The notes under the pieces: model-generated
What the model was told of the DNA's origin: nothing
Database searches by the model: none
What the model saw: only the letters and a program-made list of their open reading frames with translations
Shown here: in pieces, positions 56,922 through 64,000 of the stretch
Layout: the number at the start of each line of letters is the position of its first letter
Position numbering within the stretch: the stretch's first letter is position 1
Assembly: GCF_033042135.1 (NCBI RefSeq)
Contig: NZ_WBXM01000010.1
Location: forward strand, 62,001 to 126,000
From: Haloechinothrix sp033042135
Lineage (GTDB): Bacteria; Actinomycetota; Actinomycetes; Mycobacteriales; Pseudonocardiaceae
DNA length: 64,000 nucleotides
Direction of reading: 5' to 3'
Made by a program: the position numbers and the translations under genes

Positions 56922-59579
56922 GTGGGTGCCGAGGACAGCGCAGCGGACGCGGATGACGCAGCAGTCGCCGCCGACGCTGTGGGCGCCGCCGACGCTGTAG
57001 GCGCCGCGGACGCCGCACGTTCGCCCGGCAGGCAGCAGCTACCGCTGGTGTCGGTGATCGTGGTCAACTACCGCGGCGCCACCGATACCGCGCGCTGCCT
57101 CCGGTCGTTGGCAAGCGAGCTGGACTACCCGGCGCTCGAGATCATCTGTGTGGACAACGCCTCGGGCAGCGACGACCTCGAGGTGCTACGCGCGGCCGCC
57201 GCCGACATGGAGGCAGTGCCGGTGACCGTGGTGCCCGCGGCCGAGAACCTCGGGTTCGCCGGTGGCTGCAACCTCGGGGCCCGGCACGCGCGTGGTTCCG
57301 TGCTGGCGCTACTCAATAGCGACGCCACGCCCGACCCGCACTGGGTGCGGTCCGCCGTGGACGCACTGCTGGCCGATCCCACGGTCGCGGCGGTCGCCAG
57401 CAAGGTCCTCGGTTGGGAAGGCGACACGGTCGACTTCGTCGACGCCGGTCTCACCTGGTTCGGCATGGGCTACAAGCGCCACGCCGATGCGCCCCTCGCC
57501 TGCCTCGACGACGCCGAGCACGACCGCGCCAAGGACGTGCTGTTCGCGACCGGCGCGGCGATGTTCGTCCGAGCCGAGGTGTTCCGCGAGCTCGGTGGTT
57601 TCGACGAGCGCTTCTTCCTGTTCTACGAGGACGTCGACCTCGGCTGGCGGCTGAACCTGTTCGGCTGGCGGGTGCGTTACGTTCCCGCGTCGGTGGCCTA
57701 CCACCGGCACCACGGCACCATGGACACCGTCGACACCCCGGAGTCGGGGCGGGAAACCTTCCTGCTGGAACGCAACGCGCTCGCTGCGCTGTACAAGAAC
57801 CTGTCCGAGGAGTCCCTGGCCACCCTGCTGCCCGCCGCGCTGGCACTGGCGGTCCGGCGCGCCACCGCCCGCGGCGAGCTGGACGCAACCCAACTCGACC
57901 CGCGACACCGCAACGGGGAGGTCGCCGTCGGCGACGTGGCCGTGCCACGCCAGGCGCTGGCCGGGGTGTTGGCCATCGACCAGTTCGTCGAGCTGCTACC
58001 TGAGCTGCGCCAGGCACGGGAGCGGGTGCAGCGGCAACGCGTCCGCACCGACGCCGACCTTGCCCCGCTGTTGCGGGAGCCGCTCGAGCCCGCGTTCCCG
58101 CTGCCGCGCTACCTGGCGGCACACGACATCCTCGCCGAAACCTTCGCCGTGCACGAGGCGTTCGGCACCCGACGCAGGGTGCTGGTGCTGACCGGGGACG
58201 CGCTCACCGAACGGATGGCGGGCCCCGCCATCCGCGCCTGGCACATCGCGGAGGTGTTGGCCGCCGAACACGAGGTACGACTGGTGACGATGAACCCCCG
58301 GTGCGAGCCGTCGCCCGCGCCGTTCACCGTCGACGCCGCCCGGCGCCGCGATCTCGACGCGCACCTCGCTTGGGCCGATATCGTCATCCTGCAGGGGCAT
58401 GTGCTCGAGATGGCGCCTGCCCTGCACGCCGACCAGGCGCACACCATCGTGGTATGTGACCTCTACGACCCGATGCACCTCGAGGTGCTCGAGCAGAGCC
58501 GTGCCGCGCCGGACGACGCCCGTGCCGCCGAGCTGACCGGGGTCACCAGGGTGCTGGAGGCGCAGCTGCGACGCGGTGACTTCTTCCTGTGCGCCTCCGA
58601 GCGGCAGCGGCACTTCTGGCTTGGTCACCTCGCCGCGACCGGACGGCTGTCTCCCCGCCTGTACGACGCGGATCCCACCACGCGATCACTGCTGTCGGTC
58701 GTCCCGTTCGGGTTGCCAGCCGAGCCGCCGCGACGGACCGGACCCGGACCGCGCGAGACGGTTCCCGGCATCTCCGCAGGCGACCGCGTGATCCTGTGGG
58801 CAGGCGGGATCTACAGCTGGTTCGACCCGGTCACGCTGATCCGCGCGGTCGACGAGTTGCGGCATCGCAAACCCGAGGTCCGGCTGGTGTTCCTCGGCAT
58901 GCGCCACCCCAATCCGGAGGTCACCGACACCGCTACCGCCGATCGTGCGGTGCGCCTTGCCGACGATCTCGACCTCACCGGCAAGCACGTGTTCTTCAAC
59001 GAGCACTGGGTGCCGTACGCCGAGCGTCAGAACTGGCTGCTGGAAGCCGACTGCGGCGTCACCACGCACTTCGAGCACGCCGAAACGATGTTCGCGTTCC
59101 GCACCCGCGTGCTCGACTACCTGTGGGCCGGACTGCCCATCGTGACCACCGACGGCGATTCCTTCGCCGACCTGGTACGCGCGCACGGGATCGGCCTCGT
59201 CGTGCCTGCTGCCGATCCGACCGCGCTGGCAGACGCCCTGGAGCGCGCCCTCTACGACACCGAGTTCCGAGCGGCATGTGCCGATCGGATAGCAGCCGTC
59301 GCCGAGCAGTTCAGCTGGCCGCGCGCGCTCGAACCGCTGGTCCGGTTCTGCCGGGACCCCCGGCCAGCGGCCGATCGCCTGCCCGGTTCCGGGGACCTGG
59401 TGCGCACTGCGGCCGAACACGGATCCGCGCGGCTGCGCAGGGATCTACGGCTGGCGCGTTCCTACCTCGCCGACGGTGGGCCGGGGGAACTCCTCCGGCG
59501 TGCCGGGGGACGTGTGCGCAGGACGGTACGGGAGCGGATGATTCACATGTCGCGATCCGGGGGACTGGGCAATGGCTAA
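56922..59579 (+). CDS. GT2-GT4 fusion glycosyltransferase
   Basis: 885 residues in one open frame, about three times a normal GT. Residues 1-40 contain an 18-bp tandem repeat translated as AADAVGAADAVGAADAA. Residues 45-300 form a GT2 domain (VSVIVVNYRGATDTARCLRS, CVDNASGSDDLEVL, DVDLGWRLNLFGW); residues 420-850 form a GT-B domain (VIVLQGHVLE-like IVILQGHVLEM, WAGGIYSWFDPVTLIRA, FEHAETMFAFRTRVLDY). Both catalytic halves look intact, so it may add two sugars in sequence. AAGGAGAGG precedes GTG 56922. Stop overlaps the next GT by 8 bp. This architecture is not in the mycobacterial core cluster. Confidence 0.9.
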   Translation: MGAEDSAADADDAAVAADAVGAADAVGAADAARSPGRQQLPLVSVIVVNYRGATDTARCLRSLASELDYPALEIICVDNASGSDDLEVLRAAAADMEAVPVTVVPAAENLGFAGGCNLGARHARGSVLALLNSDATPDPHWVRSAVDALLADPTVAAVASKVLGWEGDTVDFVDAGLTWFGMGYKRHADAPLACLDDAEHDRAKDVLFATGAAMFVRAEVFRELGGFDERFFLFYEDVDLGWRLNLFGWRVRYVPASVAYHRHHGTMDTVDTPESGRETFLLERNALAALYKNLSEESLATLLPAALALAVRRATARGELDATQLDPRHRNGEVAVGDVAVPRQALAGVLAIDQFVELLPELRQARERVQRQRVRTDADLAPLLREPLEPAFPLPRYLAAHDILAETFAVHEAFGTRRRVLVLTGDALTERMAGPAIRAWHIAEVLAAEHEVRLVTMNPRCEPSPAPFTVDAARRRDLDAHLAWADIVILQGHVLEMAPALHADQAHTIVVCDLYDPMHLEVLEQSRAAPDDARAAELTGVTRVLEAQLRRGDFFLCASERQRHFWLGHLAATGRLSPRLYDADPTTRSLLSVVPFGLPAEPPRRTGPGPRETVPGISAGDRVILWAGGIYSWFDPVTLIRAVDELRHRKPEVRLVFLGMRHPNPEVTDTATADRAVRLADDLDLTGKHVFFNEHWVPYAERQNWLLEADCGVTTHFEHAETMFAFRTRVLDYLWAGLPIVTTDGDSFADLVRAHGIGLVVPAADPTALADALERALYDTEFRAACADRIAAVAEQFSWPRALEPLVRFCRDPRPAADRLPGSGDLVRTAAEHGSARLRRDLRLARSYLADGGPGELLRRAGGRVRRTVRERMIHMSRSGGLGNG
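56973..57008 (+). repeat. Tandem 18-bp repeat inside the fusion GT gene
   Basis: Two units beginning GACGCTGT (56973-56990 and 56991-57008) differ at two positions, followed by a degenerate third part. In frame; encodes DAVGAA repeats. Typical replication-slippage repeat. Confidence 0.85.
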
Positions 59580-60666
59580 TCGCGCGCTGAAGGTGCTGCT
59601 CGACGGCACACCGCTGCTGGGTGAACGCACCGGGGTCGGCCGGTACACCGCATCACTGTCCGAGGAGCTGGAGTCCATGCCCTCGGTCGACGCCCGCGCG
59701 GTCGCCTTCACCGTGCGGGGGTGGCGAAGGATCCGTGACGTGCTCCCCCACGGGGTGCGGGCTCGCGGGATGCCCATCTCCGCGCGCGTCCTGCGCCGGT
59801 GCTGGCTCCGTGGCTCCTTCCCGCAGATCGAGCTCTTCGCGGGGCCTGCGGACGTGGTGCACGGCACCAACTACGTGCTGCCGGGAACCGCGCGGGCCGC
59901 CGGGGTGCTCACCATCCACGACCTGGCCTTCCTGGATGCTCCCGAGGAGCTGGCGCCGAGCGAGGAGCTGCTTCCCGAGCTGGTCCGCGTCGGCGCGCGG
60001 CGCGCCGACGCGATCTGCACGCCCACGGCGGCGGTGGCCGATGCGGTCGCCGAGCGCCTCGACGTGTCCCGCGAGAAGATCATCGTCACACCGCTCGGCG
60101 TCGATCCGGCCTGGTTCACGGCCATGCCGCCCAACAACGACCTGCGTTCCCGGTTCGGGCTGCCCTCGGAGTACCTGCTGTTCGTCGGCACGTCCAGCCC
60201 GCGCAAGGGGTTGGAGTGGCTCACCGAGGCGCACCGGCTCGATCCGGAGTTACCGCCGCTGGTGTTCATCGGACCAGGGGCGTTCGTGGTAAACGACCGA
60301 TCGCAACACGCTGGCTACGTGTCCGATGTCGACCTGCGCAGCGTAGTCGCCGGTGCCTCCGCCCTGGTGCTGCCCTCCCGCGACGAGGGGTTCGGGCTCC
60401 CCGTGCTCGAGGCCATGGCCTGCGACGTTCCGGTGGTGTGCAGCGACGTACCCTCGCTGCGGGAGGTGGCGGACTCGTTCGCCCACCTCGTCCCGTACGG
60501 CGATCTGGACGGGCTGGCACAGGCCCTCGGCGCCGCGGTCGACGAGCGGGACGATGCCACCCCCAGCAGCCGGTCGATCGCCCGCAGGGCGCACGCTGCC
60601 AGCTTCACCTGGCACCGGTGCGCGGAGGCGACCATCGACGCCTACCGTTTCGCGGTGAACAGGTAA
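59572..60666 (+). CDS. GT4-family glycosyltransferase C
   Basis: 364 residues. N-terminal VLLDGTPLLGERTGVGRYTA and C-terminal LFVGTSSPRKGLEWLTEAH, SRDEGFGLPVLEAMACDVPV (EGFGLPVLEA) define a GT-B retaining transferase, closely similar to GT4 A. ATG 59572 lies within the last codons of the fusion gene (GGCAATGGCTAA), an 8-bp overlap, so both are one operon with coupled translation. Confidence 0.9.
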   Translation: MANRALKVLLDGTPLLGERTGVGRYTASLSEELESMPSVDARAVAFTVRGWRRIRDVLPHGVRARGMPISARVLRRCWLRGSFPQIELFAGPADVVHGTNYVLPGTARAAGVLTIHDLAFLDAPEELAPSEELLPELVRVGARRADAICTPTAAVADAVAERLDVSREKIIVTPLGVDPAWFTAMPPNNDLRSRFGLPSEYLLFVGTSSPRKGLEWLTEAHRLDPELPPLVFIGPGAFVVNDRSQHAGYVSDVDLRSVVAGASALVLPSRDEGFGLPVLEAMACDVPVVCSDVPSLREVADSFAHLVPYGDLDGLAQALGAAVDERDDATPSSRSIARRAHAASFTWHRCAEATIDAYRFAVNR

Positions 60667-60701
60667 GGCACGGGCAGCGGGTGTGTAAGCCCGCCGGGCG
60701 A

Positions 60702-61604
60702 TCAGCGACCGGCGAGAAACTCGGCCAGGGCGGCACGCCAGTCGCGCAACGGCGTCAGCCCGGCCTCCAGCCAGGACTCGTTGGACAGCACCGACCGCGC
60801 GGGACGCTCGGCGGTGCGCGGGAACTCCGCCGTGGTGCACGGCCGTACCCGATCCTCGTCGGCGCCGAGCTCGGCGAAGATCGCCCGCGCGAACTCGTAC
60901 CACGAGGTCTGGCCGCCACCGGTGCAGTGCAGCGTGCGCCGCTCGGGGCCGCGCCGGTTGGTGATCACGGCCGCGAGCTCCAGCAATCCGTTCGCGAGAT
61001 CGGCCGTCCAGGTCGGCGAACCGTACTGGTCGGCGACCACGGTGACCGTTTCCTGCTCCCGTTCGAGCCTGGTCATCGTGCTGACGAAGTTCTCACCGGA
61101 AGCCCCGTACAGCCACGAGCTGCGCACCACCCACGTCGCGGCCCCCGAACCGAGGACGGCGCTCTCGCCTGCCGCCTTGGTCCGGCCGTACGCGTTGCGC
61201 GGGCCGAGCGGATCCTCCGGTTCGTAAGGGCGGTCGGCATCGCCTGCGAAGACGTAGTCCGTGGACAGGTGGACCAGCGGGAGCTGCTGCGAGGCGCAGG
61301 CCGCGGCGAGCACGCGTGGGCCGTCGGCGTTGACCGCGAACGCCCGATGCTCCTCGGATTCCGCCTTGTCCACCGCGGTGCACGCGGCGGCGTTGATCAC
61401 GATCGGCTGTAGGCCCGTGCCCGCGGCTCGCGCGGCGAACTCCCGAACCGCGCTCACCACCGAACCGGTCCGGGTGATGTCGAGTTCGGCCGAGGACGGC
61501 GCCGTGACCTCCACACGCGCCGCGCTTGCCGAGCGGGCCAGCGCAGCGATGTCACGCCCGAGCTGCCCGCTGCCACCGGGCACGAGGATGGCCAGGCCGG
61601 TCAT
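60702..61604 (-). CDS. rmlD: dTDP-4-dehydrorhamnose reductase
   Basis: 300 residues. SDR fold: VPGGSGQLGRDIAAL (nucleotide loop), NAAACTAVDKAESEE, HLSTDYVFAG and the catalytic YGRTKAAGE (YxxxK). Last step of dTDP-L-rhamnose synthesis, reducing the 4-keto group with NADPH. ATG 61604 overlaps the rmlB stop by four bases, so rmlB-rmlD is an operon. Donor for WbbL and probably the other rhamnosyltransferases of the cluster. Confidence 0.94.
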   Translation of the reverse strand: MTGLAILVPGGSGQLGRDIAALARSASAARVEVTAPSSAELDITRTGSVVSAVREFAARAAGTGLQPIVINAAACTAVDKAESEEHRAFAVNADGPRVLAAACASQQLPLVHLSTDYVFAGDADRPYEPEDPLGPRNAYGRTKAAGESAVLGSGAATWVVRSSWLYGASGENFVSTMTRLEREQETVTVVADQYGSPTWTADLANGLLELAAVITNRRGPERRTLHCTGGGQTSWYEFARAIFAELGADEDRVRPCTTAEFPRTAERPARSVLSNESWLEAGLTPLRDWRAALAEFLAGR

Positions 61605-62671
61605 CGCGCGGCCCCCCGGCTGCGCGGCCGGTCACGTACCAGCTCCGGCACCGAACCCGGTGGCCTGCCCGATGCCGGTGTCGCAGGTGCCTGCTCCCGC
61701 CGCTGCTTCAACGGCTCCCACCAGTGACGGTTCTCCGCGTACCACCGCACCGTTTCGGCCAGGCCCGTCTCGAACGGCACGGCAGGCCGATAGTCGAGCT
61801 CGTCCCGGATCTTGCTGGCGTCCACCGAGTACCGGCGATCGTGGCCCTTGCGGTCGGTGACCGGCTCGACCATGTCCCACCCGGCGCCGACCGCGTCCAG
61901 CAGTCGCTGCGTGAGCTCGGTGTTCGTCAACTCGGTTCCTCCGCCTATGTTGTAGATCTCGCCGGGACGGCCTGCGTCGGCGACCAGCTGGAGGGCACGG
62001 CAGTGGTCGTCGACGTGGAGCCAGTCCCGCACGTTGAGCCCGTCACCGTACAACGGCACCCGCTCGCCGTCGAGCAGGTTGGTCACGAACAGGGGGATCA
62101 CCTTCTCCGGAAACTGGTACGGACCGTAGTTGTTGGAGCACCGCGTGATGCACACCGGCACGCCGTGGGTACGGAAGAAGGAGCGGGCCATCAGGTCGGA
62201 GGACGCCTTCGACGCGGCGTAGGGCGAGTTCGGTTCGAGCGGATGGTCCTCCGGCCAGGAACCGTGCGCGATGGAGCCGTACACCTCGTCGGTGGAGACG
62301 TGCACGAACTTGCCGACACCTGCGTCGGCAGCTGCCTGCAGCAACGTCTGCGTACCGACGACGTTGGTGCTCACGAACTCGGCCGAGCCCGCGATGGAGC
62401 GGTCGACGTGGGATTCTGCGGCGAAGTGCACAACCAGATCGACGCCGGCCATGGTGCGCTCTACCAGATCCGCGTCACGGATATCGCCCTTGACGAGGGT
62501 CAACCGTTCGTGGTCTGCCATCGGTTCCAGGTTGGCTTCGTTGCCCGCATAGGTCAGGCTGTCGAGAACGACCACCTCGGCCCCAGCCACCGAAGGGTAC
62601 GCGCCGGAGAGAACCTGCCGTACGTAGTTGGACCCGATGAATCCCGCGCCTCCCGTGACGAGCACTCGCAT
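61601..62671 (-). CDS. rmlB: dTDP-glucose 4,6-dehydratase
   Basis: 356 residues. RmlB family: VTGGAGFIGSNYVRQVL, HFAAESHVDRSIAG, catalytic STDEVYGS and YAASKASSDL, and RCSNNYGPYQFPEKVIPL. First committed dehydration from dTDP-glucose to rhamnose. ATG 62671 has GGAAGG upstream. The -10 TAGACT (62719-62724) lies about 47 bp before it. The C-terminal 25 residues are a basic extension beyond the usual end. Confidence 0.94.
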   Translation of the reverse strand: MRVLVTGGAGFIGSNYVRQVLSGAYPSVAGAEVVVLDSLTYAGNEANLEPMADHERLTLVKGDIRDADLVERTMAGVDLVVHFAAESHVDRSIAGSAEFVSTNVVGTQTLLQAAADAGVGKFVHVSTDEVYGSIAHGSWPEDHPLEPNSPYAASKASSDLMARSFFRTHGVPVCITRCSNNYGPYQFPEKVIPLFVTNLLDGERVPLYGDGLNVRDWLHVDDHCRALQLVADAGRPGEIYNIGGGTELTNTELTQRLLDAVGAGWDMVEPVTDRKGHDRRYSVDASKIRDELDYRPAVPFETGLAETVRWYAENRHWWEPLKQRREQAPATPASGRPPGSVPELVRDRPRSRGAAR

Positions 62672-62718
62672 CTGACCGATCGCCTTCCACCTGGTTCGCT
62701 GCCCGACCTGCCCGTGGC

Positions 62719-62724
62719 AGTCTA
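62719..62724 (-). promoter_or_regulatory. Putative -10 box (TAGACT) of rmlB-rmlD
   Basis: TAGACT lies 47 bp before the rmlB start; no convincing -35. Confidence 0.4.
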
Positions 62725-62795
62725 GTGGCCGGTACCGGGCAAGCGGGGCGGTTTCGGTGAGCACGGCCCGCGCTCCCGGTCGCCGTGAGGTGCAC

Positions 62796-62801
62796 TACCC
62801 T
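62796..62801 (+). promoter_or_regulatory. Putative -10 box (TACCCT) of the endonuclease Q-like gene
   Basis: TACCCT ends 7 nt before GTG 62809; no ribosome binding site. Confidence 0.5.
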
Positions 62802-62808
62802 CCCTCTC

Positions 62809-64000
62809 GTGCGCTTCCACGCCGACCTGCACATCCACTCGAAGTACTCGCGGGCGTGCAGCAAGGACTGCGACCTGCACCACCTGAGCTGGTGGGCACG
62901 CCGTAAGGGGATCACGGTCGTCGGCACCGGGGACTTCACCCACCCCGCCTGGTTCGACCACCTGCGGGAATGTCTCGAGCCCGCCGAGCAGGGCCTGTTC
63001 CGCATGCGGGCCGACATCGAACGGGAGATCACCCGGACCTTGCCGCCTGCGGTGGCGAGCAACGACGTGCGCTTCATGCTGTCGGTGGAGATCTCGACGA
63101 TCTACAAGCGGGATGGTCTCACCCGCAAGATCCATCACCTGATCTACGTGCCCGACTTCACCGCGGCGGCGGAGTTCAACCGCAGGCTCGGGCGCATCGG
63201 CAACCTCGGCTCCGACGGCAGACCTATCGTCGGCCTGGACTCCCGCGACCTGCTGGAGATCACGCTGGAAAGCGGCGAGGGTTCCTACCTGGTGCCCGCG
63301 CACATCTGGACGCCGTGGTTCGCGGTGCTCGGTTCCAAGTCGGGGTTCGACCGGATCTCCGACTGTTACGCCGACCTCGCCGATCACATCACCGCGCTGG
63401 AAACCGGCCTATCCAGCGACCCAGAGATGAACTGGCGGATCTCAGAGCTCGATCGTTACCGTCTGGTGAGCAACTCCGATGCGCACTCACCGCCGATGCT
63501 GGGGCGCGAGGCCACCGTCTTCGATACCGAGCTGGATTACTTCGCGATACGCCACGCGCTGGACACCGGGCACGGGCACGCGGGCACCGTCGAGTTCTTT
63601 CCCGAGGAGGGTAAGTACCACGTCGACGGGCACCGCAAGTGCGGCGTCCGGATGCAGCCACCGCAAACGCGCGAGCACGGCGGTCACTGCCCGGAGTGCG
63701 GCAAGCCACTCACCGTCGGGGTGCTCAACCGCGTGGACGCGTTGGCCGACCGCCAGGAGGGCAGCAAGCCGCCCGGCGCAGCGGACTACCGCTGTCTCGT
63801 TCCGCTGCCCGAGATCGTGAGCGAGATCCTCGGCACGGGGCCGAAGAGCAAGAAGGTTCTCCGTGAGATCGATCAGCTCACCGCCGCCTTCGGCAGCGAG
63901 CTGGCGATCCTGCAGGACGTCGATCTCGACGACGTGCTGCCACGGTGGCCGCTGCTCGCCGAGGCCGTCTCACGCCTGCGTCGGGGCGAGGTCATCCGCG
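62809..64000 (+). CDS. Endonuclease Q-like PHP-domain protein (5' part; runs off window)
   Basis: At least 397 residues; open at the right edge. PHP metal motifs DLHIHSKYSRACSKDCDLHH and GTGDFTHPAWF are followed by SVEISTIYKRDG, VPAHIWTPWFAVLGSKSGF and VSNSDAHSPPMLG. A zinc element lies around KCGVRMQPP and GGHCPECGKPLTVGVL. This order (PHP, then CxxC zinc finger, TIGR00375) is that of EndoQ, which nicks DNA 5' of deaminated bases. Best known from Thermococcales and some Bacillus; in this actinobacterium the activity is inferred only. Likely leaderless start at GTG 62809. Confidence 0.85.
   Translation, partial: MRFHADLHIHSKYSRACSKDCDLHHLSWWARRKGITVVGTGDFTHPAWFDHLRECLEPAEQGLFRMRADIEREITRTLPPAVASNDVRFMLSVEISTIYKRDGLTRKIHHLIYVPDFTAAAEFNRRLGRIGNLGSDGRPIVGLDSRDLLEITLESGEGSYLVPAHIWTPWFAVLGSKSGFDRISDCYADLADHITALETGLSSDPEMNWRISELDRYRLVSNSDAHSPPMLGREATVFDTELDYFAIRHALDTGHGHAGTVEFFPEEGKYHVDGHRKCGVRMQPPQTREHGGHCPECGKPLTVGVLNRVDALADRQEGSKPPGAADYRCLVPLPEIVSEILGTGPKSKKVLREIDQLTAAFGSELAILQDVDLDDVLPRWPLLAEAVSRLRRGEVIR

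Overview
The window comes from a high-GC actinobacterium, most likely a member of the Pseudonocardiaceae (Amycolatopsis/Saccharomonospora/Prauserella type). Evidence: GC-rich codon use throughout, many GTG starts, F420 biosynthesis genes, a mycobacterial-type cell-wall rhamnose pathway, and long runs of genes whose order matches Mycobacterium tuberculosis as I remember it. No rRNA, tRNA, CRISPR array, prophage or insertion sequence was seen. Two genes run off the edges: a molybdopterin nitrate reductase-like gene on the left and an endonuclease Q-like gene on the right.

Layout. 1-16 kb resembles the Rv3205c-Rv3212 block: TIGR02569 protein, MoeZ, DUF3152 metalloprotease-like protein, TetR, DUF3107, ferritin-like protein, RhlE helicase, beta-propeller membrane protein. 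Inserted into it (7-11.5 kb) is an accessory segment with a GbsR/MarR regulator, an alpha/beta hydrolase, an AurF-like diiron oxygenase and its divergent TetR. 16-20.4 kb holds a small membrane protein, MarC, a PHP phosphoesterase, a PH-domain protein, a 54-residue membrane peptide, a Nudix hydrolase and a DUF2332 protein. 20.4-26 kb is a trehalose-type ABC importer (lpqY-sugA-sugB-sugC) followed by a MaoC dehydratase. 26-34.8 kb carries an acyl-CoA dehydrogenase, an SPFH protein, the Mrp ATPase, tatB, htrA, a zinc anti-sigma factor, sigE and an O-methyltransferase (compare Rv1220c-Rv1234). 34.8-47 kb has an MFS exporter, leucyl aminopeptidase, DUF3117, enoyl-CoA hydratase, tag, a DivIVA-like protein, gpgS, two LOG-like proteins, dapE, a lipoprotein, dapD, a dapC-type aminotransferase and a 7Fe ferredoxin (compare Rv1177-Rv1211). 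47.5-50.5 kb is fbiA-fbiB-Nudix (coenzyme F420). 50.5-62.7 kb is a cell-envelope sugar block: GDP-mannose/NDP-sugar pyrophosphorylase, WbbL rhamnosyltransferase, four extra glycosyltransferases (one an unusual GT2-GT4 fusion), rmlD and rmlB.

How the genes work together. RmlB and RmlD make dTDP-rhamnose, WbbL places it on the polyprenyl-GlcNAc linker, and the extra glycosyltransferases probably build a strain-specific rhamnose-containing glycan. DapE, DapD and the aminotransferase feed meso-diaminopimelate to peptidoglycan. SigE, its anti-sigma factor, HtrA and TatB form an envelope-stress and export unit; sigE is preceded by a GGAAC-N18-GTT promoter of the SigH/SigR class. FbiA and FbiB complete F420.

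Most unusual signals: a family of four exactly 53-bp nested palindromes, each just downstream of a stop codon; many likely leaderless transcripts (TANNNT ending 6-7 nt before the start codon); a 26-bp AT-rich inverted repeat before the GbsR/MarR gene; mutually exclusive inverted repeats upstream of the helicase; a divergent glycosyltransferase pair with only 19 bp between start codons; and a small candidate structured RNA at 18.76-18.84 kb.
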